Shown: one piece after another, positions 54,989-64,000 of the stretch
How the letters are laid out: each line of letters starts with the position of its first letter
How positions within the stretch are numbered: the first letter of the stretch is position 1
Source of the DNA: Avena insularis
Lineage: Eukaryota; Streptophyta; Magnoliopsida; Poales; Poaceae
Length of the DNA stretch: 64,000 nucleotides
Direction of reading: 5' to 3'
Assembly (NCBI GenBank): GCA_023614405.1
Contig: CM042690.1
Location: 663,780,802 to 663,844,801 of the forward strand
Notes under the pieces: generated by a model
What the model saw: only the letters and a program-made list of their open reading frames with translations
Told to the model about the DNA's origin: nothing
Databases searched by the model: none
Program-made: the position numbers and the translations under genes

Positions 54989-56911
54989 TTCATCATCAGG
55001 TTTTGGCATCCCCTTGGTTTGTTCCAAGCTTGGGGGAGTGCCATGGTATCACATCATTATCTTCTATCTTTTTACCTTTTTAGTAGAGTCATATCATGAA
55101 TAGAAAATTTATCATGTAGGATGGTTTGCATTATGGAAGTGTCCCCCTCTCGTTAGATATCTATGTATCCCTTGGTGTGAGTTGCCATTATGGATTATTA
55201 ATGATAAGTTCTATCATTTACTCTTTTGCATATCTTATATTAGTTTTGAATTTCTGTTATATGATTGATCTTGTTGTTAGTATTGGTATCACTTTGGGAT
55301 CATTGAGTTAATTTAGTTGGTTTTGGCAAACCTGGCTCGGTCAGTGGCAACTATATTATGAGAATTGAATGAAAAACATAAAAAGTACTCTCAAAGAAAT
55401 ATAATTTCATCATCTTTCTTGATTTGCTCATAAGCTTAGTATTCTCTAGTTAAGATCTTTTGTGATTCCAAGAAAGATTGCATGTTTGTTTTTATCACTT
55501 GTATGTTTGTTTGTTTCCTTCAACTCTTATGCTTGCTACCCAGCCTTGCTAGACAAAAACCTGTACTGAGAGGGAATGCTTCTCGTGCATCCAATCCTCA
55601 AACCAAAACCTATTCCATTTGTGACCACCATACCTACCTATTAGCACTATTGCTATTCCAAGTAAATTCATGTTTTTATCTACCTTCCGAATTAAACTTG
55701 TTATGTGAAAATTAGTGATTAAAGCTCTCACGAACTTGATGGCATACTTTTCTTTCTTGCACCTAATAAACTTGAACCATTGTGTCATCTAAGTTGTATA
55801 TGCTTGCACTTATACGTCATGGGGAACGCTTTCAACATTGCACTTGTACATTGTACCCAGTTGATATCATGCTCTTTTGTTTATGGATGTCGTCAGTGTG
55901 AAATGAAAGGGGAGCTTGTAAGTCCATGGAGTTATGTATGTGTGTTAGAGAAACGCCTGGGCCGCTGATCTAATCCATGCCTAATCATGGTGGAAACCTG
56001 CAGCGTAACCATAATGAGCAATCTATGAAGCATTCTTCTTATAAAAAAAGAGTTATAGATTGAGAAAAAGAAAAAAAGAAAAGAGGAAAGAGAGAAAAAA
56101 AAAAGTACCATTTTCCCATGGTAAATAAGAAGATTGTTGAGATGCTTATTGTCTACTTGCCTTGTCATTTTGATATGGGGATTCTTCCGTATCATCAGGC
56201 AAGGGGTACCCCGTTGGCGGTTCTCTTTGATACACATGTACTTACTATGACAAGAACTTACTGATAACTAAACTTGAGTAGCATGAGGAGCGGCCCTCAT
56301 ATTCAAGGGACATGAGATTGCCAACTTATACTTTGTCAAGCATATACTCCATAGTTTGTTCACTTTAACCTTAACCACCTAAAGATGCTTATGATAGGGG
56401 CAATGAGAGCTGAAATCTAATAAGTACCATAACTTTTGGAAGCTCTTTATGAAACTTGAAATCCCTGCTTCCCTCTGCGAAGGGCCTTTCTTTTACTTTT
56501 TAGTTGAGTCAGTAAATCTATTCCTTTCTATCTCAACAAGTATTTTGAGTTGTTGTGTTTCATTTAGTCATATGATGATTATTCAATCATGTTTCTTATG
56601 TTCCTTGTTTTTCACATTGCTCTTATCTTAGTGAATATTACTTTGAAAGCTATCATTGAAAACCCTTTATGATAGAACTCCTGCAAATCGTTAACTATTC
56701 TTTGGCCAAGAGCAAAGTTTGCCATTACCAATTATGATTTACTTTATGTATCTTTATTGTGTTTCCTTTACTTATTGCAAGTTAAGTTATATAATAGTGA
56801 GTTATCTTCTATTATGATTTGTGTATTGATAAATGTGATGCTTCTTGTCCGTATTCTTTTATCGACTCTTCACTCCATAAACCTGAGGTCATGTTTATTG
56901 AGCTCAGTTTT
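54989..56911 (+). other. 3' non-coding region of element C
   Basis: AT-rich sequence of 1.9 kb between ORF3 and the polypurine tract. Short frames of up to about 100 codons occur on both strands; none shows a recognised domain. There is an A-rich purine run at about 56043-56106. Confidence 0.6.
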
Positions 56912-56925
56912 CGCTTGGGGGAAGT
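56912..56925 (+). other. Polypurine tract of element C
   Basis: CGCTTGGGGGAAGT abuts the 3' LTR. Confidence 0.85.
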
Positions 56926-57578
56926 TGATACGTCCATTTTGCATCACTATTCTATATCATAATTTACTGTTATTCATCGAGATATTTCATATTAAGAGAT
57001 GATACTTATGTTATTTCATCTATTTTTGCATGGTTGACAACTTTTGGAGGATGGACCGCTGCAGTCAGGATTCTGATGGAAAAGGGTTGTTTTGAGGTGA
57101 AATTCGCTAATATCAGAAGATCCGGGAAAATACATGGAAAATCCTATTTTTCCAAAAGACGAAGGATGCCAGAAGGAGGAGTGGAGATGGGCCATAGGGG
57201 GCCCACACCACCCCCTGGCGCGGGCCACCCTTGGCCGCGCCAGCAGGTGGTGTGGCCACCCTGGCCCACTCCTGGCTCTCCCCTTTGGCGTATATTATCC
57301 CCACCAAACCGTAATGCCTGGGGAGTGACCAAAGAAAGATTCCGCCGCCTCTACGGGGCGGAAAACTACAGAGAGAGAAAGATCTCTCTGGCAGACAGAA
57401 TTCTGCCGGGGGAATTCCTTCCCGGAGAGGGGAGATTGTCGCCATCAACACCACCATCAAGCTGAACTTCATCGGGATCATCATCACCATCATATCCATC
57501 ATCATCTCCACCAGCACTATCATCACCACTCCATTCCGCTGTAACAATTGGATTGAATCTTGCATAGTTCTTAGGGAA
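56926..57578 (+). repeat. 3' LTR of element C, truncated by D
   Basis: Matches 47855-48508 with scattered differences, including the hairpin (57204-57212 and 57246-57254) and the CATCAT run. It ends at gggaa (57574-57578), the expected left target duplication of element D. Confidence 0.9.
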
Positions 57579-58295
57579 TGTCGGGGGGATGACCTCCGGA
57601 TACCCCAACCAAACAAGAAATACGGTAGTCAAATCTTGTCCGGCTGGCCAAGCACAGACGAGACATCGAGCTTATTCTGGTGAGGTAGCAGATGTGAAAT
57701 GGCGCTACAAAGCGTAGCGGAACCAATCAAGGGACGAGCGGCGTGCGCGACACGGTCTGTGATCGACTGACGATGACAAGACTGGCAACTACTCGGCCAT
57801 ACCGAAGACTTTGTGGGGATGACGCGGGAACAGTGGCCCGGTGCTGATGATAGGCTCACACGGCGTTCACTGTGCCCATGACAGCCATACCGCTCGTACT
57901 CTGATGGGACATGGTTGTACCGGATACTGTAGATGACCAGCCGGCTGGGACCGACCTGTGGGGCCCGCCAGTCGGATTGGCCAGTGAGACCGTTGCCTCT
58001 CTGCGTATATAAGGAGAGGCAAGGCCTCAGTAGAAAGGGTTGGTCATTGTGCATTTAAGACATTATCTAGAGAATACAGCTCAAGGAGCACTTGTAGCTC
58101 ATATATCGCTCATAGTCAGATCGGCAGGAGTAGGAGTTTTGCCTCACCACGAGGGCTCCGAACTTGGGTACTTCCTGCGTCCAGCTACACTTGCTTGTAT
58201 CCAATCCCGCCTACGGACGCCGTCGATAGCTTCCCTGCTAGTCCCCACACCTCTATCTAACCTTCTTAGGTACTGCCGTTCCCAATACAACGACA
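57579..58295 (+). repeat. 5' LTR of element D
   Basis: Starts TGTCGGGGGGATGACC and ends acgaca, giving a 5-bp inverted terminal repeat TGTCG/CGACA. The right LTR is outside the window, so the right border rests on these ends and the primer-binding site. Confidence 0.8.
58006..58013 (+). promoter_or_regulatory. TATA box in the LTR of element D
   Basis: TATATAAG within ctgcgtatataaggagagg, about 290 bp before the LTR end, typical of an LTR promoter. Confidence 0.75.
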
Positions 58296-58296
58296 G

Positions 58297-60561
58297 TTGG
58301 CGCCCATCATGGGGCAAATGGCTTCGACCGGAGTCACGTTCCGCACGGGACCTCGCACTTCAGCCGGTGAGCGCGTGGCCTCCGGCCTGGTGCTCACGCT
58401 CGGCAAATTCGACTGTGTCATCGACAACGCTTCCTGCTTCACCGGAACCACCTTCCCGGCGAACGGCTCCATCCTAGTTTTCGGCGACCTCCCCGTCTAT
58501 GTCGCCACCGTTCTAGAGCGTTTCCCTAGGGAGATCGTCTCCGTCGCGGAGCTGCCGCATTTGCGCAGCAGTGCATCCGTCGCTTCCTGCGACGTCGAGG
58601 TCATGATGGCCGGCTCCAGTTCTCACCCCCGCCAGCCGCGGGAGCGGGGCGCGGACAAGGGCGGAACCTCCGCACCATAGCAGCCTCATAATCCGGTGGA
58701 AGAGGCCATTGACCGGCTCCTGACGTCGGTTAACCTCGGGGACAACCCGGAGGAGGTGGAAGCCAACTTCTCCATGGAGAGGCAACTTCTCCTCTAGGAG
58801 GCCATGGAGCTGGCGACGACCCGCAAGCAACTCGCGATCACCCGGCGTGAATACGACCGCGCGCACGGCTTCACTCTGGCTACCGCGGAGCCAAGCCAGC
58901 GTGGCCAGGTGCGGCGAGCTAGGCGGAAGGATGGAAAAGGATGGGGAGCCGGATCCCGCGCCTGCCCTCATCCGGCCCACCTACAGCACGCCCATCAAGA
59001 ATCTACGCGCGGTGCGAGCCTCAGCAGACGAACTGCCCAACCTGGAGGGCGAGGAGCGAGCCCGCCAGCACGCTCGCATGTAGAAGCTCCTCCGGATCGC
59101 GGACGAGCAAGCTGACGCCAACCGGCAGATGCAGGAGGACCCCAGCTACTCCAAGGGGAGCAAGCCACCTGTCAATAGCAAGGGCGTGCCTCGTGACACC
59201 CAACAGGCGTCCTCCCCTCAGCCAGCTAAGTCCCGCAGCAAGCACCGCAGCTCTGTCAACAAGGGCCAGCCACGCCAGGAGGAAACGGTGAACAGCAACC
59301 CACCGCCTCCCCCTCCACCAACCAGAGCCCCAAGACCCGCTGGTTCCCGTCTCTCGGGCCGGGTGGGGGCGCCCAAGCCGGATCGTCCGGATGCCCGTGA
59401 CCGCATCGAGCTCCTCGCTCAAGCGCGCGTCACGGAGGAAGAAGACTCCACCGAACCGGTTTGTTTTGGACCCCGTATCCGGAACGAGCCGTTTCTGGAT
59501 AAGTTCACCCTGCCAAGGGACACCCCCAAGTACGACAGCAGTATGAAGCCAGAAGATTGGCTGACCGACTAAGATACGGTAGTCGGTATCGCCCATGGGA
59601 ACAAGCGCACAGCTGTGCGCTACGTCCCCCTTATGCTAACCGGGTCGGCAAGGACATGGCTCAATAGCCTTGCGCCCAACAGCATCAACACCTGGCCAGA
59701 CTTCAAGAAGGTGTTCGTTCGCAACTTCAATGGCACATACAAGCGTCCGGGATGCCCACGCGACCTGGCCTTGTGCGTCCAGGGCGACCGTGAGACCGAC
59801 CGCGAGTACCTCGCCAAGTGGACGGAGCTGCGCAACACTTGTGAGGGCATCCTGGAGAGCCAGGCCATCAACTTCTTCATCAAGGGATGCCAAGAAGGCA
59901 CCATGCTTCGCCACCGACTACTGTGTGACGAGCCGAAAACCATGGCGGAGCTCATGACGGTAACGGACCAGTACGCCACGGCTGATGCCGCCATGAAGAA
60001 GCCCCTCCGAGTAAATGCTGACGGGCGTCTAACTCCTACGGAGCCGGCTCGCGACCATCCGAGCAATCCGGCTGGAGAAGCCGGATCCTCCAGGTGCCAC
60101 GGCAATGACAACCGGTTCCATGGGGACCGCCAGGCCGGACAGCAGAAGCCCCGCTACCACGCGCGGCAGGTCAATGCTGTGGAGGGTGCGCCCGACGCAC
60201 CGGCTAACGATGCAAGAAGGCAGAAGCCGCGGCTCACCTTCGACCAGATGTTTGATGGCCCGTGCAAGTGGCATAGCGGTCCCTTCAAACCGGCTACGCA
60301 CACCACCCGGAACTGCAGCTGGACTCGCCAGCTAAAAGACCAGGGCAACCAGCAACGTCTCCCCCGCCCCCTCCTGGTGGACCACCACCACCGGCTAGGG
60401 GAGCCGGCAATGATGGTAATGGCGACAACGGTGGCAACAACAACAATGGCTACCCCCAGCCGCACGCTGCCTACCACATCTTCGAGACGGAGCTGGATGA
60501 CAAGCACAGCCGCAGGCGACGCTCCAAGGAGGTCAACTCCATCGTCTCTCCGGTCCCCTAG
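58297..60561 (+). pseudogene. gag region of element D, many stops
   Basis: The frame opens near the primer-binding site and runs through TAG at 58678 and 58795, a frameshift near 58905, TAG at 59081, TAA at 59570, a frameshift near 60360 and TAG at 60559. The Retrotrans_gag core is clear (YVPLMLTGSARTWLNSLAP, WPDFKKVFVRNFNGTY, YLAKWTELRNTCEG). A pre-zinc region follows (FDGPCKWHSGPFKPATHTTR, a CxxH...C-type segment). Nearly all stops fall where glutamine fits the context. Confidence 0.85.
58298..58315 (+). other. Primer-binding site of element D
   Basis: TTGGCGCCCATCATGGGG, two bases after the LTR, has the TGGCGCC core used by many Gypsy elements. The exact tRNA is uncertain. Confidence 0.65.
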
Positions 60562-62934
60562 TACCTGAACTGGTCGGAAACCCCCATCACCTGGAGCCGA
60601 GAAGACCAGCCGGAGCAGCTGCCGACTCCCGGGAGCTACGCCATGGTGCTCGACCCCCTCATCGTCTCCAACGAGCGCACCTGCCGCTTCTCGCGTGTCC
60701 TCATCGACGGAGGCAGGAGCCTCAACCTCCTCTACCGGTGTTTGCTGGAGAAGCTGGGCATTCGCGAATGCGACCTGCGCCCGACTTCCACAACGTTCCA
60801 CGGTGTACTGTCGAGACCGGCTTGCGCCCCGCTGGGTAAAATCTAGCTGGACGTCATCTTCGGGACCAAGGAAAACTTCTGCCGAGAGCCGATCTGGTTC
60901 GAGGTGGTAAACCTAATGATCTCCTACCACGCTCTCCCCGGGCGCCCCTCCCTCGCCAAATTCATGGTCGTCCCCCACTACGCGTACCTCAAGACGAAGA
61001 TGCCGGGACCCAACGGCGTGATCACCGTCGCCGGCTGCTTCAGGCGATCAGTGGAGTGCGCCTCAGCCGGTTCCAAACTGGCAGAGGCCTCATCATAGCC
61101 GAGGAGAAGCGCGTGATCATGCGCAATGTGGCCATGACCCAGCAAGACATGCCAGCTAGCAGCAAGCCGGCTGGAGAAGGAGCTTTCTAGCCGGCAAAGG
61201 AGACGAAGAGGATCCTGCTCGACCCCTCTGACCCGACCAAGTTCGTCACCATTGGTGCCAACTTGGACGGCAAATAGGAAGGCGCGCTCGTCGACTTCCT
61301 CCGTGAGAATCGGGACATCTTTGCATGGTCACCCAAGGACATGCTAGGTGTATCGAGGGAGTTCGCCGAGCACTCACTTCATGTGCGGCCGGATGCCAAG
61401 CCGGTCAAGCAACCTCTGCGCCGATTCACAGAGGAGAAGAGGAAGATTATCGGGGACGAGATCACCCGGCTCCTTGCAGCCAGGTTCATCATGGAAGTGT
61501 ACCACCCGGACTGGCTGGCGAACCCAGTCCTGGTGTTGAAGAAGAACAAGACCTGGCGCATGTGTATCGACTACACTAGCATGAACACGACGTGCCCGAA
61601 AGATCCATTCGCATTGCCCCGTATCGATCAAGTCATCGATTCCACGGCCGGCTGCGATTTGTTGTATTTTTTAGATTGCTATTCTGGTTACAATCAGATC
61701 CGGTTAAACCCGGGTGACCAGATAAAGACATCATTTATCACCCCCTACGGGGATTTCTTCTATGTAACCATGCCTTTCGGTCTGAAGAATGCAGGCGCTA
61801 CCTATCAGCTGCATGCAGAAGTGCTTACACTCGTAGATCGGCCGGAACGTGCACGCCTATGTGGACGATGTGGTCATCAAGACCAAGGAGAAGCGCACCC
61901 TCCTCGAAGACCTGGGAGAGACATTTGGCAACCTCCGGCAGTATCAGATGAAGCTGAACCTAGAGAAGTGCGTCTTCGGAGTCCCATCTGGTCAGCTACT
62001 CGGTTTCCTCGTATCGCAACAAGGGATCGAGGAAAATCCGGAGAAGATCGCGGCCATCGAGAGGATGCAGCCGCCCAAGAGCCTGCTTGGAGTCCAGAAG
62101 TTCACCGGATGCCTGGCCTCCCTCAGCCATTTCGTCAGCCGGTTGGGAGAGAAGGCACTCCCATTGTACTAGCTGATGAAGAAGACGGACAAGTTCTCCT
62201 GGACCTCGCAAGCTGACGCCGCCTTTCATGACCTCAAGCGCATGCCATCCACAGCGCCGGTTCTAGCCACGCCGGCTAGCAAGGAGCCGATGTTGCTCTA
62301 TATAGAAGCCATTAGCCGGGTCGTCAGCGTCGTCCTGGTGGTGGAGCGCCCCGAGGAAGGCAAGGCTCAGCCGGTTCAGAGGCCCGTCTACTACCTCAGT
62401 GAGGTTCTCTCCCTCTCCAAGCAGAACTACCCCCACTACTAGAAGATGTGTTATGGCGTGTACCTGGCATGCAAGAAGCTCAAGCACTACTTCCAAGAGC
62501 ATCCGATTAAGGTCGTGTGCACTGCACCCCTTTCAGAAATCATCGGCAAAAAGGACGCCACCGGCCGAGTCGCCAAGTGGGCCATCAAGCTCGCCGCCTA
62601 CTCCATCCAGTACGAGCCCCGACTCACGATCAAGTCGCAGGCCCTGGCGGACTTCCTCGTCGACTGGGCCGAGACCCAGTACCTCCCACCGGTTCCTGAT
62701 CCGGACCATTGGAGGATGCACTTCGACGGATCGAAGATGCTCGAGGGCTTGGGAGCCGGCATCGTGCTCACCTCGCCCAAAGGAGACCGGTTGGAGTACG
62801 TCCTACAGATCCACTTCAAGGCCTCCAACAATGTAGCCGAATGCGAGGCACTGGCACACGGCCTCCGGCTAGCCAGAGAGATTGGTGTCAACCGGATCCT
62901 TTGCTTCGGTGATTCGGATCTGGTGGTACAGTAG
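60562..62934 (+). pseudogene. Protease-RT-RNase H of element D, many TAG stops
   Basis: Protease region: RVLIDGGRSLNLLYR, with TAG at 60844 and a frameshift near 61085. The linker has TAGs at 61188 and 61275. RT: RMCIDYTSMNTTCPKDPFAL, LYFLDCYSGYNQIRL, MPFGLKNAGATYQ; a two-base loss near 61807; TAG at 61834; then YVDDVVIKTKE (catalytic box). TAGs at 62170 and 62440 interrupt the RT-RNase H connection. A second RNase H-like domain shows FDGSK, NVAECEAL and GDSDLVVQ with its acidic residues, then TAG at 62932. Confidence 0.9.
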
Positions 62935-63006
62935 GTATCCGGAGAGTGGGACGCTCGGGATGCAAACATGGCTCTCTACCGGTTCCACATACAGAAGCTC
63001 AGTGCT
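62935..63006 (+). pseudogene. RNase H end of element D, left of the LINE
   Basis: The frame continues after the TAG with SGEWDARDANMALYRFH and reaches IQKLSA at the LINE insertion point. The last 12 bases, aagctcagtgct, are the left target duplication. Confidence 0.8.
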
Positions 63007-63543
63007 GAAGAGAAAGAATTTCAACCTTCCTGATTACAATTGTGTTACTTCCAACTGCTTCTTAGAAGAATCAGCAAATCATCTATTCTGGGATTGTCCA
63101 TTTGCAAAAAATGTTGGGACCATATTTCCAGAAATAGAACTGCAAATCTAACAGGATTGGAAGCTATTTCAAACATCAAAGAAACGTTACATCTACCATT
63201 TGCAATGGAGATCATTGTCATGACTTCCTGGGGTATCTGGATATGCAGAAATGAGAAGATCTTTAATGAAATAAGACCCACATTTGATAGATGGAAAGCA
63301 ATTTTCTACCAAGAAATGAGATGGATACAATTCAGAATCAAAGGAAAATACAAGGAGAAATTCAAAGCCTGGCTCAATCAGCATTTAGATCAGGGATAGA
63401 ATAGAATATCTCAGTTTTTTTATAGAATAGAACGAGTTAGATGTAACTGTAATGATCTACCTTAGATCATTTTTCTCATTGTAACATACTCATATATAAT
63501 AAAAATTGCAGTGGGGATAATTCCCTACTGTTTCACCTAAAAA
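63007..63543 (+). mobile_element. Element E: 5'-truncated LINE with reverse-transcriptase zinc-binding tail
   Basis: A 12-bp direct repeat, aagctcagtgct, flanks the insert exactly (62995-63006 and 63544-63555), and the right end is an A-rich tail (cacctaaaaaa). Inside is the C-terminal zf-RVT region of a plant LINE ORF2. In the first frame it reads NCVTSNCFLEESANHLFWDC. After a shift near 63105 it continues with SWGIWICRNEKIFNE and KFKAWLNQHLDQG, then a stop at 63397, with about 135 bp of 3' UTR. The long duplication, the A tail and the missing 5' end mark target-primed reverse transcription. Confidence 0.9.
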
Positions 63544-63555
63544 AAGCTCAGTGCT

Positions 63556-64000
63556 TGCTTCGACGGATGTGAATTCCATCACGTCCCTCGTGCCAACAAT
63601 GAGGCAGCCGATTTGCTCGCACGAATCGGATCCACCAGGCAGGCGATCCCGCCTGGGGTCTCCTTGGAGCACCTGCGCAAGCCCTCCATCAACCCGTCAC
63701 CCCAGTCGGATTCCATCATATGGACAGGGAGCTCCCTGGTTGACGGCTCGGCAGATGTAGAGCTGGCAGAACCTCGAAAGAAGAAGGTCCGCACCAACTC
63801 CGGCAAGTCAGCACCCTCCGGCTCGCAAGACCCGGGGGCTGCCGACTCATCAAGCGGCTCGGGGGCTGCCGTCCCGGGTACCTCATCCGGACGACCCCCC
63901 GACGACCATCAACTGGAGAGCGGAAGCATCCTCGTCATCCGGGAAATACCATCCTGGGCACAACCCTTCATGAACTACATCGCCAACAGGGAGCTTCCGG
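63556..64000 (+). pseudogene. RNase H-integrase spacer of element D, right of the LINE
   Basis: The D frame resumes exactly after the right duplication: FDGCEFHHVPRANNEAADLL ends the RNase H domain. A linker (GVSLEHLRKPSI, then serine- and glycine-rich text) follows, and PSWAQPFMNYIANRELP at the edge precedes the integrase. This frame is open to the window end. Confidence 0.85.

Larger units (their letters stand above)
47855..57578 (+). mobile_element. Element C: Athila-like Gypsy retrotransposon, 3' LTR interrupted by D
   Basis: The left LTR (47855-49353) and partial right LTR (56926-57578) both begin TGATACGTCCATTTTGCATC. A primer-binding site follows the left LTR, and a polypurine tract precedes the right one. 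On the plus strand: gag, protease, RT, RNase H, integrase, extra ORF. This order with a long 3' non-coding part fits Athila elements. The right LTR stops at 57578, matching about position 48508 of the left LTR, where element D begins; the remainder should lie past the window. C is inserted in the gag of B. Confidence 0.93.
57579..64000 (+). mobile_element. Element D: GC-rich Gypsy retrotransposon, running off the window
   Basis: It begins with a 717-bp LTR (TGTCG...CGACA) followed by a primer-binding-like site, gag and pol on the plus strand. The order protease, RT, RNase H and the GC-rich codon use differ from the Athila-like elements; a Tat/Retand-type Gypsy is likely. Coding frames are broken by 12 in-frame stops, 11 of them TAG, and about four frameshifts. 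A LINE interrupts it at 63007. The integrase and 3' LTR are outside the window. Confidence 0.88.

Noticed and set aside
55932..56237. Minus-strand 101-codon frame with phenylalanine-rich run
   Set aside because: The run comes from a poly-purine low-complexity stretch in the 3' non-coding region of element C.
58513..58980. 155-codon minus-strand frame in element D
   Set aside because: Antisense to the gag region, in GC-rich DNA, with no domain.
60154..60801. 215-codon minus-strand frame in element D
   Set aside because: Antisense to gag/protease of D; no domain.
61096..61098. TAG as a twelfth glutamine-type stop in element D
   Set aside because: It is reached only in the wrong frame after a shift near 61085; the true frame reads IIAEEKR there.

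Overview
The window is nuclear DNA of a grass, most likely a Triticeae species (wheat, barley, rye or a relative). The evidence is two intron-bearing or GC-rich grass-type genes set in a thick layer of nested LTR retrotransposons, including a BARE/Angela-type Copia element and two Athila-like Gypsy elements, plus Stowaway-type MITEs with TA target duplications. Nothing bacterial, viral in the strict sense, CRISPR-like or organellar was seen.

Layout. 1-2376 is the end of a decayed long LTR. 2455-2837 is a broken FAR1-type DNA-binding domain. 2885-6300 holds repeat scraps and no gene I can support. 6486-15007 is an 11-exon plus-strand gene for a plant homologue of STK11/LKB1-interacting protein (LIP1 domain, leucine-rich repeats, C-terminal domain; 1117 residues from my splice model). 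Convergent to it, 15579-18035 on the minus strand is an intact, intronless G-type lectin receptor kinase of 818 residues. Its upstream flank carries a 557-bp hAT-type element with an 8-bp target duplication, itself carrying a Stowaway-like MITE.

19494-29952 is a complete, gag-only LTR retrotransposon (element F) with 2.16-kb LTRs, primer-binding site, polypurine tract and a perfect 5-bp duplication (ATTGG). It splits an unidentified reading frame, whose two halves lie at 19297-19493 and 29953-30138. 30139-31785 holds a minisatellite-like stretch and old LTR fragments.

From 31786 to the right edge there is a stack of insertions, each inside the previous one: A (Copia, BARE/Angela type, minus) is interrupted in its 5' LTR by B (Athila-like Gypsy, minus); B is interrupted in gag by C (Athila-like, plus); C is interrupted in its 3' LTR by D (Gypsy, plus); D is interrupted in its RNase H region by E, a 5'-truncated LINE with a 12-bp duplication. 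The missing right parts of A, B, C and D should lie beyond the window. A 489-bp solo LTR with a 5-bp duplication sits inside B.

The most unusual signals are in B and C. Both carry an extra coiled-coil ORF between integrase and the 3' LTR, and in both the stretch just upstream of that ORF repeats a hairpin-forming motif also found in the element's own LTR. This looks like a duplicated LTR promoter module driving a third ORF. Element D is notable because 11 of its 12 in-frame stops are TAG at places where glutamine is expected, a pattern that fits CAG-to-TAG decay at methylated CHG sites.
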